64,000 nucleotides of DNA, from positions 1-64,000 of the forward strand of contig CAXUKS010000009.1 of the NCBI GenBank assembly GCA_964251675.1, read 5' to 3'. A program made the position numbers and the translations under genes. Position 1 is the stretch's first letter; each line of letters opens with the position of its first letter. Shown one piece after another: positions 27,123 to 34,827 of the stretch. The stretch comes from JANXMY01 sp964251675. GTDB lineage: Bacteria > Armatimonadota > Armatimonadia > Armatimonadales > Capsulimonadaceae. The notes under the pieces are model-generated. The model did no database searches, had not been told where the DNA came from, and saw nothing but the letters and a program-made list of their open reading frames with translations.

Positions 27123-27538
27123 CTTCAGTGGCCCCTATGACTTCAGAGACCCTTATGAAAACACTCAGTAAGCGCATACTTGTCGTTGAGGATTCCAATA
27201 CGACCCGCCTCTACCTGCGGAGGCTCCTAACCGAATGGGGCTATCAGGTAGTCGAGGCTGTGACTGGATACGAAGGTATGGAAAAAGCGCTCGATTCGAC
27301 CTTCGATCTGATCCTGTCGGACATCAATATGCCCACGATGAGCGGTTATGCGATGGTCACGGCGCTGCGCCAAGAGGCCTCAGTGCTGGCTGTGCCGATC
27401 ATCATCACCAGCACAGAGGCGAAAGATCAGGATGCGACGCGGGCTTACGCCGCTGGAGCGAACCTCTATCTGGTCAAGCCCGTCCAGCCGGACATCTTAC
27501 GCCATTACTTGACGTTTACTATTGGAGAGGTCACATGA
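27119..27538 (+). CDS. cheY: CheY-like response regulator, with duplicated N-terminus
   Basis: 139 residues, a single receiver domain: acidic pair VVEDS, phospho-acceptor D68 (LILSDINMP), T97 and K120 (YLVKPVQPD). Three in-frame ATGs (27119, 27137, 27155) arise from an 18-bp tandem duplication encoding MTSVAP/MTSETL. Any of the three may be used. It overlaps cheR by 4 bp and cheA by 4 bp. Confidence 0.92.
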   Translation: MTSVAPMTSETLMKTLSKRILVVEDSNTTRLYLRRLLTEWGYQVVEAVTGYEGMEKALDSTFDLILSDINMPTMSGYAMVTALRQEASVLAVPIIITSTEAKDQDATRAYAAGANLYLVKPVQPDILRHYLTFTIGEVT

Positions 27539-29901
27539 GTTCCCTTCTCGCCGATTTTATCCTTGAAGCCAGAGAACTGCTTGAGGACACCAACACCAAC
27601 CTGCTGGCTCTGGAGAAAGACCCAGACAACGCAGAGATCGTCAATACGTCGTTTCGCGCGATGCACACGCTCAAGGGCGATTCGGGCCTGGTCGGTCTGC
27701 CCGAGATCACGCGCCTGCTCCATGCTGCGGAAGACGTGCTGGACCGGATCCGGCAGAATACCCTTGTGTTTCATGCGGACATTGTAGACGCTCTGCTGCA
27801 GGTGGCGGACTGCGTGGGCGGCTGGCTGAACCATCTGCAAGACAGTGGGCATTTGCCGGACGGGGCCAATGCGGAAGCCGCGCCGCTTATCGCACGCTTG
27901 CACGGCTTTCTCAACTCAGAAAAAGCGTTGGGGGACGAAAAGGCCGTCGCCGCAAGCGTGTCGTCTTCCTGCACATGGCTCGGCAAGGTCCCGCTGGAGA
28001 CGCGAAGCAGCCTGCTGCGGGAGATAGCGGAGACGGGAAAAACGCTGATCGCCATCGCCTATCAGCCGGAAGAAGACTGTTTCTTCCGGGGTGAAGACCC
28101 ATTCTTCCTGATGCAGCAGATCGAAGAGAGTCGCTGGCGGTTTGTTTCCCCGACCTGGGATATGCCCGATCTGAGCAGCCTCGATCCCTTCCGCTGCATG
28201 CTTGCCTTTCGGGCGCTGACGTTTGCCCCACGAGAGACAGTGGAAGACCTGTTTCGCTATGTGCTGTCGCAAGTGCAAATCACAGATCTGGATAGTGCGG
28301 CCCTGGCAGAGATGCCGAAGGCTGCCGGCGTTCCTCTCTCGTTCGGGCTGACGGCGGCGGCGCTGATCGAACGCGGACTAACGCTGGAGGACCAGGAAGA
28401 TCTGGCGCGACTGCTGCGTCAGCTCGAAGTCAGCCTTCAAACGCCCGGCGCCCCGGAACTTCTGGTGGGGCGGCTCCGCTCTACTGCGGCGATTCTGCGT
28501 AACTGCGCGGCGCAAATGCGCGAAGCAGACCTGCTTCCCTCTATCGAAGAGGCACTCGAAAACGCGCTGCAATCCGGCGACTGCACCCCGCTGGGCGAGT
28601 TGGTTTCGGGTCTGATCACGGAACTTAGCCGCGATGAACCCCTGTATGTCAGCGACATTGCACCGGCGCTGCTGGCCAAAAAGGCGCCGCCGGAAGAGGA
28701 TACCGCCGACCGGCAAAAGGGTGGGGGGATACGCGTTCTTAAAGTTGATCAGGCGCGTATTGACCAATTGATGAACTTAATCGCGGAGATGACTGTGGCC
28801 AAGAACAGCCTGCCGTATCTGTCGGAGCGAGCGGACGTTGTCTTTGGCGTGCGCGATCTGTCACGCGAAATCAAAGAGCATTACAGCGTCATCAACCGCA
28901 TCACACAGGAGATGCAGGACGCAATTATGCAAGTCCGAATGCTTCCGATCTCACATGCCCTTCAGCGCTTTCCGCGTCTGGTGCGGGATACGGCGCGCAA
29001 GCTGAACAAGAACGTCGAACTTGTGCTGGAAGGCGAAGAGACCGAGGTAGACAAGAATATCGTCGAAGCGCTGGGCGATCCGCTGATGCACATCATCCGC
29101 AATAGCCTGGATCACGGCATCGAGACGCTTCCAGAGCGTCAGGCCGCCGGGAAGCCTGCACAGGGAACCATCCGCATTAGGGCCTCCCAGGACAATGGGC
29201 GGGCCCTCATCGAGATACGCGACGATGGGCGGGGCATAGATCCGGAACGGGTCAAACAAAAGGCGCTGGAGCGCGGCTTGATGGAGCAGGAGGCCCTGAC
29301 GGCTCTGAGTGACCACGATGCGGTTCAGTTGGTCTTTCGGGCCGGTTTTTCCACCGTGGACGAGATTTCGGACCTTTCCGGCCGCGGGGTCGGCATGGAT
29401 GTTGTGCGCTCAGCACTGGAACAGGTCGGAGGAGGCATACAATTGAACAGTGTGAAGGGGACGGGAACTCAAATTCTTCTCTCCCTGCCGATGACAATGA
29501 CCTCGACGCGCGCGATGGTCGTCAAGGCAGACGGTCAATCGTTCGGCGTGCCTCTGGACATCGTCGTCGAGACATTCCGCGTTCCCCGTGAGTCAATCTT
29601 TCGCATTAAGCACAAAGAGGTACTGGTGCGTCGTGACCGCACGATGCCGGTCGTCCGCCTGCGAACGATGCTCAACCTGCCGCCTGCGCCGGAAATGGCG
29701 GCAGATGAAGAATATGCCGTTCTCATCGCCCATGTCTGCGGGGAGAACGTCGCGCTGCTTATGGACGATTTCGCCGACATCGTCGAGGTCATCTTGAAGC
29801 CGATGGAGGGTGTGATGTCCGGCTCGAAGGGATTGACCAGCACGGCGATCCTCGGTGATGGAACGATCCTCTTGATGCTCGACCTGGAAGGACTGCTCTG
29901 A
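27535..29901 (+). CDS. cheA: Chemotaxis histidine kinase CheA
   Basis: 788 residues from the ATG at 27535 (GGAGAGG upstream). Hpt domain with H44 (AMHTLKGDSGLVG); a long middle region (about 130-480) without a clear CheY-binding P2 signature; dimerisation helices (VDQARIDQLMNLIAEM). The HATPase follows (LGDPLMHIIRNSLDHGIE; DDGRGIDPERV; GRGVGMDVV), then the CheW-like P5 domain (about 660-788). It phosphorylates the two CheY proteins and CheB. No receiver is fused. Confidence 0.95.
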   Translation: MSSLLADFILEARELLEDTNTNLLALEKDPDNAEIVNTSFRAMHTLKGDSGLVGLPEITRLLHAAEDVLDRIRQNTLVFHADIVDALLQVADCVGGWLNHLQDSGHLPDGANAEAAPLIARLHGFLNSEKALGDEKAVAASVSSSCTWLGKVPLETRSSLLREIAETGKTLIAIAYQPEEDCFFRGEDPFFLMQQIEESRWRFVSPTWDMPDLSSLDPFRCMLAFRALTFAPRETVEDLFRYVLSQVQITDLDSAALAEMPKAAGVPLSFGLTAAALIERGLTLEDQEDLARLLRQLEVSLQTPGAPELLVGRLRSTAAILRNCAAQMREADLLPSIEEALENALQSGDCTPLGELVSGLITELSRDEPLYVSDIAPALLAKKAPPEEDTADRQKGGGIRVLKVDQARIDQLMNLIAEMTVAKNSLPYLSERADVVFGVRDLSREIKEHYSVINRITQEMQDAIMQVRMLPISHALQRFPRLVRDTARKLNKNVELVLEGEETEVDKNIVEALGDPLMHIIRNSLDHGIETLPERQAAGKPAQGTIRIRASQDNGRALIEIRDDGRGIDPERVKQKALERGLMEQEALTALSDHDAVQLVFRAGFSTVDEISDLSGRGVGMDVVRSALEQVGGGIQLNSVKGTGTQILLSLPMTMTSTRAMVVKADGQSFGVPLDIVVETFRVPRESIFRIKHKEVLVRRDRTMPVVRLRTMLNLPPAPEMAADEEYAVLIAHVCGENVALLMDDFADIVEVILKPMEGVMSGSKGLTSTAILGDGTILLMLDLEGLL

Positions 29902-29941
29902 TGCCAGTTAACGGGAAGGACTACTCTGATGCCGATTAATG
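29886..29941 (+). repeat. 28-bp tandem duplication at the cheA/STAS junction
   Basis: Copies 29886-29913 and 29914-29941 (24 of 28 identical), each holding GGAAGGA plus an ATG. The first supplies the cheA C-terminus and a decoy ATG at 29901 that opens a 12-codon frame (MPVNGKDYSDAD). The second supplies the ribosome site and start of the next gene. Confidence 0.9.
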
Positions 29942-30186
29942 TGCGCAAGACAGGCGTGAACTTGACGGGCGTTTGTACCGTCGAAGACGCCGAACCGCTG
30001 CTTCAATGGATGATTGCTCATCCCGGTGGGAATGTTCAGATGAAGGACTGTGTCAACGTCCACTCAGCCGTCCTTCAGACACTGATCGCGGGGCAGGCGA
30101 AGTGCGTGGGCCGGCCCGCAGACCCCTCTCTGTGCGCCTGGCTGGATGCCGCCCTGCATTGCCCGAAAAATTCGACGGTCTCCTAG
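29929..30186 (+). CDS. Small STAS-like protein
   Basis: 85 residues. The pattern TGVCTVEDAEPLLQWMIAHP, then VQMKDCVNVHSAVLQTLIAG, resembles short STAS-type proteins found in some chemotaxis operons. There is no DSSG-like phosphorylation loop in the usual place; a Cys-Val-Asn-Val-His stretch occupies it. Possibly a partner or anchor for CheA or CheY. GGAAGGA lies 8 nt before the start. Assignment by pattern and context only. Confidence 0.55.
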   Translation: MPINVRKTGVNLTGVCTVEDAEPLLQWMIAHPGGNVQMKDCVNVHSAVLQTLIAGQAKCVGRPADPSLCAWLDAALHCPKNSTVS

Positions 30187-30230
30187 TAACGACTGACACG
30201 CAGGTCTCGCCCTGCTATAGAAAGTAAACC

Positions 30231-30602
30231 ATGCCCACTGTTTTTATCGTAGACGATTCGCCCATCGTTCGCAGACTGCTGAAAGAAGGCATCATCAGTT
30301 CGAAACTGAGCTATGAGGAAGCCGCCAACGGCGAAGACGCTCTGATCAAACTCAAAGGCGGTTTCAAGCCTGACGTGATTGTGACGGATCTCAACATGCC
30401 GAAGATGGACGGTCTGACACTCATCAAAGAGATTCGCAAATTGCCGGCAACACGCTTTGTGCCGATCTTTGTGCTGACGACGGAGCAGACTCCCGAAAAG
30501 AAGAGCGAAGCGAAAGCGGCGGGAGCGACCGGATGGATGACCAAACCCATCGGCTGGGATTATCTCTATAAGGCGATCAAGCAGGTGATTCCCAGCCTCT
30601 GA
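30231..30602 (+). CDS. cheY: CheY response regulator
   Basis: 123 residues, stand-alone receiver close in form to classical CheY: FIVDDSPIVRRLL, phospho-acceptor D53 (VIVTDLNMPKMDG), TTEQTPEK with the conserved Thr, and K in MTKPIGWDYLYKAI. It probably carries the output signal, while the other CheY may act as a phosphate sink. It lies directly upstream of the CheZ-like gene. Confidence 0.95.
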   Translation: MPTVFIVDDSPIVRRLLKEGIISSKLSYEEAANGEDALIKLKGGFKPDVIVTDLNMPKMDGLTLIKEIRKLPATRFVPIFVLTTEQTPEKKSEAKAAGATGWMTKPIGWDYLYKAIKQVIPSL

Positions 30603-30653
30603 TCACGTGTCCGTAAAATCTAACGGAAAATCACCCAAGTTGGGGAAGAGCGA

Positions 30654-31178
30654 ATGATAAGCGATCTCACTATGTCGGAATCCAATTGTACGCTGATGTC
30701 TGACTATTCTTCTATGGACGCCTCCGTTGTGGAACGTCTTCGTGCCACGGTGGAGGTTTCGCTGCAGTGGGCGGATCAGACCCTGGACGTTCTCATCCGT
30801 CTGGATGACGACCTGCAGGCCCTGGATGCGATGGTGGAGCAGCAGGCTCATCTTCCTGGCCTCGAGCAGATCGTTAATCAGGCGCAGCACCGCGTCCAGG
30901 GTCTGCGACGCGGCGTTCGCGATGTTATGATGTCCATGCAGCAGCAGGATGTTATTGGGCAGGCGATCGAGCGTGCCGCCGCCGCGCTTGAGAAACGTAC
31001 TGCTGCGCTTGAAAAAGTCGTGGGGCAGTCGGACGGCGCCCATTTGCCCACGAATGAAGTTGCGGAAATCCATCGCGCCTATCGGGCCGAGGATAATCTG
31101 CACCGGGCATCCAGTGAGGAGCAGAAAAAATACAATGCTGAAGAATATAATGCTGAAGAATACAATGCTGCGGCATAA
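30654..31178 (+). CDS. CheZ-like protein (candidate CheY-P phosphatase)
   Basis: 174 residues, mostly long helices. Helix segment GVRDVMMSMQQQDVIGQAIE contains D99-x3-Q103 in a Q-Q-Q-D-V-I-G-Q-x-I-x-R context. This matches the catalytic helix of E. coli CheZ (QDLTGQVIKR, D143 and Q147). Overall similarity elsewhere is too low to call by eye, so this is a motif-based inference. The C-terminal tail has three 5-residue repeats (YNAEE, YNAEE, YNAAA). It is located right after cheY and before the MCP. Confidence 0.6.
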   Translation: MISDLTMSESNCTLMSDYSSMDASVVERLRATVEVSLQWADQTLDVLIRLDDDLQALDAMVEQQAHLPGLEQIVNQAQHRVQGLRRGVRDVMMSMQQQDVIGQAIERAAAALEKRTAALEKVVGQSDGAHLPTNEVAEIHRAYRAEDNLHRASSEEQKKYNAEEYNAEEYNAAA

Positions 31179-31198
31179 GCGAATTGAGGGCTTGTCCT

Positions 31199-32614
31199 GT
31201 GATAGATTTTAGCGGCCGCAAAGCGATGCGGCGGCAGGTTTCTATTTTTGGTATTTTCCCGGCAATAACGCTGCTGCTGGGCCTTTGGCTGGCGCATCGG
31301 ACGACGATTTGGGTGCTCGCCATTGTCACAGTAATCGTCACGGCGCTTTCCTGGCAAGTCATGCGCTGGCTCCTGTCCGGGTTTGGGACTGCCGACCGTT
31401 CTAGCCTCCCGGTGCCCAAAGAAGCTGTTAGGCAAGAAACGGTAGCGGCGAATACAGGGGTGAGAATTCAGGCGGCTGCCGCCGATGCGGAGCAGGCTGC
31501 GGATGCAATCTGCGGGACTGTTACAAACATGGGAACTGCTGCCGAACAGATCATTGCCAGCTGTGACCGGATGTTTACCTCCATTGAGCAGCAGGCGCGA
31601 TCCTCCATGGAGGCAGCCGATTCGACACGGCTTCTGCAGGATGTGGCCGCACGTGTTCGCAGTAGCGGTCAGCAGCAGCAGGGTGCGGTAGAACTCACGG
31701 ACCAAAGCACGGATCAGGCTGTGCGCGAAGTCGCCGCCGTCGCACAGTCCGCTGAGAAATTGGCGTCGATGGCGGAACAGTCTGCGGAAGTCGCCCAGCA
31801 GGGGCGCCAGGCTGTGGATGCCACCGTTGCCAGCATGGCTCGCATTAGTGATCAAGTTACACGTTCCGTTGAAACGACTCGCGCCTTGGGTGAACAAGGG
31901 GATCAGATCGGCACATTTGTCGAAACCATCAAGCAGATCGCGGAGCAGACAAACTTGCTGGCACTGAACGCCGCCATTGAGGCCGCACGAGCGGGAGAAG
32001 CCGGGCGTAGTTTTGCCGTTGTCGCCACTGAAGTCCGCAAACTCGCGGAGCGGTCCGCGAGTGCATCCCAGGATATCACAATACGGGTGAGGAATGTTCA
32101 GGCGGGGGTCGATGCCGCCATCGCCGCCATGGAAGTAAGCCATACCGAAGTGAAGGCTGGGGAAAGCCGAAGTCAAGAGGCGGGAGACGCGCTCAGCCTC
32201 ATCCTCGAGTCCTCCTTCAATGTTCGCTCAGAAGTTCAGAAAGTCTCTGCCACAGCGCAGGAGGTGCGTGCAGTGGTCGAGACGCTGCGAAACAAAGTCA
32301 GCGCAGTTCGTCTCACAACGATCGAGAACGAGCAGACCGTGACCGAGGCCGTGACAGAAATGATCACGATTTCGGAAAAAACGGCCGCCTCTATTTCCGG
32401 TGTTGCGCTGGCGAATGAACAAACCGCGATGGGCGCAGAAGAAGCCTCCAACTTTGCCTTGGAAATTACCACAGCGGCTCACAATGTTACTTCCACCTTG
32501 CAGGAACTCGCCATCAGTATGAAACAGGATCGCGGCATTACCGGAGGAGTTATGCAAGGGAACACTAATCAGTTGACCGACGAAGTTCTCCCAGCCCTGC
32601 GCCTCTGTGCCTAA
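31199..32614 (+). CDS. Membrane-bound methyl-accepting chemotaxis protein
   Basis: 471 residues from the GTG at 31199, 8 nt after GAGGG; a TTG at 31184 is the alternative. Two adjacent membrane helices (FGIFPAITLLLGLWLAH and TIWVLAIVTVIVTALSW) are separated by only a few residues, so there is no periplasmic sensor domain. The MCP signalling domain follows, with the tip IAEQTNLLALNAAIEAARAG (about 262-281). It may sense membrane state or act through the soluble receptor. Last gene of the operon. Confidence 0.9.
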   Translation: MIDFSGRKAMRRQVSIFGIFPAITLLLGLWLAHRTTIWVLAIVTVIVTALSWQVMRWLLSGFGTADRSSLPVPKEAVRQETVAANTGVRIQAAAADAEQAADAICGTVTNMGTAAEQIIASCDRMFTSIEQQARSSMEAADSTRLLQDVAARVRSSGQQQQGAVELTDQSTDQAVREVAAVAQSAEKLASMAEQSAEVAQQGRQAVDATVASMARISDQVTRSVETTRALGEQGDQIGTFVETIKQIAEQTNLLALNAAIEAARAGEAGRSFAVVATEVRKLAERSASASQDITIRVRNVQAGVDAAIAAMEVSHTEVKAGESRSQEAGDALSLILESSFNVRSEVQKVSATAQEVRAVVETLRNKVSAVRLTTIENEQTVTEAVTEMITISEKTAASISGVALANEQTAMGAEEASNFALEITTAAHNVTSTLQELAISMKQDRGITGGVMQGNTNQLTDEVLPALRLCA

Positions 32615-33180
32615 AGTCTGCGACAGGAAAAGGTACATGTACTCATCGCACGCGCGGTTACCGGGCGAAATTACCGCACGAGGTGGAGCAAACGCAGGTC
32701 GCCTGAAATGGCAGTTTCTACTCTAGGGGGCGACAAACCGGCATTCCCTGAAAAGCCCCGGCTCAGAGTTAATAACTGAGAAAAAACAGACCTTAGGTTC
32801 TGGACTGAACCCTTCAGATGAGACAAGCAGTTAAGGTGTAGTGGTCTGGTTCTTGGACTGGACTGCCCCCCTGACGTGAGGCTATGAGTTGGGTTGGTAT
32901 ATTCCGAAAGAGCGCCCGTCGGCTCTGTTCGTCAAATGCCCCTTTGTAGGACACTTCCGGCGAACCGCCCCGCCTGGCCTCATCCTCTGCCTCTTTTTTC
33001 CCTGTACCCGTTCCAAAATCAACATCCACTTTGGCGAGGAATGAAGTAGGCAGTAGGATAGTGGCTCAGTATCGACAGTTCTTGCTGTTTCAATTTTGGA
33101 GTCGTGAATTATAGGGTGGCATTCAATGCTTGGGGAGCGTTCGCTATCGTACTCAACGGCCACAAAAAGTAGAGCATTCT
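32615..33180. other. Gene-free region after the chemosensory operon
   Basis: No supported gene. A GGACTGCCCCCCTGACGTGAGG stretch is absent from coding frames and TGGACTGCCCCC-like sequence (32856-32870) resembles an end of an IS3-type element. The flanking minus-strand frames look like decayed coding sequence. GTACATGTAC at about 32632 is a short palindrome. Confidence 0.35.
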
Positions 33181-33218
33181 GTCAAAATAAAAACGAGCGG
33201 GTTTTAACCCGCTCGTTT
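33181..33218 (-). terminator. Rho-independent terminator of the minus-strand phage remnant
   Basis: Stem AAACGAGCGGG...CCCGCTCGTTT (33191-33218). Read on the minus strand it is followed by TTTTTATTTTGAC, a good U-tract. Confidence 0.7.
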
Positions 33219-33314
33219 GCTCGACCGCCTATTAGCACAGTCTACTGAAAGCCTCACTACAATACCGCGAAAGTAGAGGGAGTTATCAAGCATTCTGAAA
33301 AGAATCTAAAATTT

Positions 33315-33746
33315 TCACCCCGCCAGCCCCGCCCGCGCCGGAAGCCCCAGATACTCCCGTATCCACGGCTCCTCCGGCGCAATCACATTCCCCGACACCA
33401 GCCCCGTGATCAGCGTCCCCGCCGCCACAAGCTGCCCGTCATCAATCGTCCCCAGCGTAAAACGCGGACACGCCACCCCCGGCCCGAAGTTGTACCCCAC
33501 CAGACGACGCACCACCTGCTCCGTCATCACGCCCTCTTCCAAATCCCGCTGCAGCTTCCGCAAATAGAACCGCAAGATGTTCAGATGCACCGCCCCCAGC
33601 GCATACAACGCCTGCCCCCCCGTGTTATCCGACGTCAATGTCTGTCCCAAAATGCTCTTCGCCATCGCCCGGTCCAGATACTCCACCAGCTCCCCCAAAT
33701 CCGCCTTTTTCCCCGCCCCGCGCATCCACTTTGGCAGCTTCACCAC
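33315..33746 (-). pseudogene. C-terminal part of a Mu gp29-like (DUF935) phage portal protein
   Basis: 143 residues. AKSILGQTLTSDNTGGQALYALGAVH and the later VGYNFGPGVACPRFTLG match the C-terminal half of DUF935 portal proteins, which are about 450-520 residues. The N-terminal two thirds are missing, so this is a truncated gene with an incidental start. It is one of three minus-strand phage scraps next to the recombinase. Confidence 0.65.
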
Positions 33747-33909
33747 GCCCGCCCTCCTCTCACTGCGTTATCGCCTCTTGCAGTCCCCGATAGCCCCTCG
33801 CGTCTGTGTATTGTCCCATCCCGCCCCACAGCCCCCGATTCACACTCTTTCCAAAAGCCCTCCCTTAACAGGGGAGGGAGCGAGGCACGAGCGGGAGGGG
33901 ATCCTACTC
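33747..33909. repeat. CCCCTCCCGCT palindromic repeat, minus copy
   Basis: 33859-33900 is the reverse complement of the 9662-9700 element (CCCCTCCCGCTCGT..CTCG). The rest of the interval holds nothing recognisable. Confidence 0.5.
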
Positions 33910-34242
33910 CTAATCACACAGCATCAGATAGACCAGCACCGTGCCCCCCTGCCGGAACGCCTGCACCTTACGCACCGTCCACAGTCGCCGGTCCCGCCCG
34001 AAGATGTCCCCGATCAGCGGCGCGTCCCCGGACCCTTCGAGCCACCCCATCAGCCCCGGCTTGATCAGCCCCACCGCCTCGTTGGCATCAAAGTACACGC
34101 TGGTCGTCCCGTTGTCCATCGGCGCAAAGAACCCCCGCCGCCCCGTGCTTTCTCCCGCCCTCTCCAGCGTGAACCCTTCCGCAGACCCCGCAAACAGCGT
34201 GCCCAGCCGCCGTCCATACGCCGCCGCCTTAGCATCGGCCAT
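33910..34242 (-). CDS. Phage-like small protein of unknown function
   Basis: 110 residues from the ATG at 34242 behind GGGGAGGGC; a TTG at 34272 is possible. No family recognised. The size, the VRKVQAFRQGGTVLVYLMLCD ending and its place between a portal fragment and a connector-like frame suggest a phage structural or tail-completion protein. Coding quality is good with no internal stops. Confidence 0.45.
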   Translation of the reverse strand: MADAKAAAYGRRLGTLFAGSAEGFTLERAGESTGRRGFFAPMDNGTTSVYFDANEAVGLIKPGLMGWLEGSGDAPLIGDIFGRDRRLWTVRKVQAFRQGGTVLVYLMLCD

Positions 34243-34347
34243 CTCCAAAGCCCTCCCCGAAGACAGACGCAATCACTGGCCCCGACGCCACACCCACCAC
34301 GTTCGTGGACTCATCCGGCACATCTCCGACCGCATCCAGCCCGCCAA

Positions 34348-34509
34348 TCACGCGTTGTCCACCGAAGCCGCCAGCACCGCCGGGTCCAAGCCGTATTCCC
34401 ACACCGCCTGCTCCGCCGCCAGCACCGCGCCCAGTGCCGCATCCTGCGAGGTATCCCCGTCTGCGATCCCCAGCAGCCGCTTCAAGTCCGCCACCGCAAT
34501 CGTAAGCAC
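34348..34509 (-). CDS. Short phage head-tail connector-like fragment
   Basis: 53 residues from the GTG at 34509: VLTIAVADLKRLLGIADGDT then SQDAALGAVLAAEQAVWEYG. This is like the N-terminus of gp6-type connector proteins (LK..LGI...D..L..LI.AA...V..Y). It stops early, so it is probably a truncated copy. Phage remnant context supports it. Confidence 0.35.
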   Translation of the reverse strand: MLTIAVADLKRLLGIADGDTSQDAALGAVLAAEQAVWEYGLDPAVLAASVDNA

Positions 34510-34532
34510 CAAGCGCGTCTCTCTTTCTGCTC

Positions 34533-34583
34533 CCCCTTCCTTCTTAGGGACCTAATTCTTAGGGAAGGGGGCGGGGGGTTAGG
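34533..34583. repeat. Rearranged copy of the 8932-9086 element
   Basis: Contains CCTTCCTTCTTAGGGA twice-started and ends GGGGGCGGGGGGTTAGG, matching the right arm at 9051-9086 with a small internal duplication. Confidence 0.6.
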
Positions 34584-34587
34584 TCTC

Positions 34588-34616
34588 TTGATAAATACAG
34601 ATAATATCTGTGTAAT
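34588..34616 (+). promoter_or_regulatory. Promoter and operator of the RHH-recombinase unit
   Basis: TTGATA (34588-34593), 17-bp spacer, TGTAAT (34611-34616). The perfect palindrome ACAGATAATATCTGT (34597-34611) lies in the spacer, and the ATG is 5 nt after the -10 (leaderless). This has the same design as the mqsRA promoter. Confidence 0.7.
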
Positions 34617-34621
34617 AGGGT

Positions 34622-34807
34622 ATGGCAAACACAGACACCGAAGCGGGCGCAAAGGACGGACGGCGGCGCGGGCGCGTGCCGTCCGGAGCCGAGCGCATCA
34701 AAACCACGCTGCTGCTGGATTTGGACACAGTGGACTGGGGAAAGCGGGAGCCGGGCGGCCTGTCCGAAATCATCCGGCGTCTGCTCCGGCAGGAGTACGA
34801 GGCATAG
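34622..34807 (+). CDS. Ribbon-helix-helix DNA-binding protein
   Basis: 61 residues. KTTLLLDLDTVDWGKREPGG, then LSEIIRRLLRQEY, is a short beta strand followed by two helices as in Arc/MetJ-type repressors. It sits 20 bp upstream of the recombinase and directly behind a promoter with an internal 15-bp palindrome, so autorepression and control of the recombinase are likely. Leaderless start. Confidence 0.65.
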   Translation: MANTDTEAGAKDGRRRGRVPSGAERIKTTLLLDLDTVDWGKREPGGLSEIIRRLLRQEYEA

Positions 34808-34827
34808 GCAAACAAGGAGACATCGAC

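Noticed and set aside
32814..33163. Two overlapping minus-strand frames of 71 and 93 codons
   Set aside because: No start signals, no family, and IS-end-like sequence nearby; more likely decayed mobile DNA.
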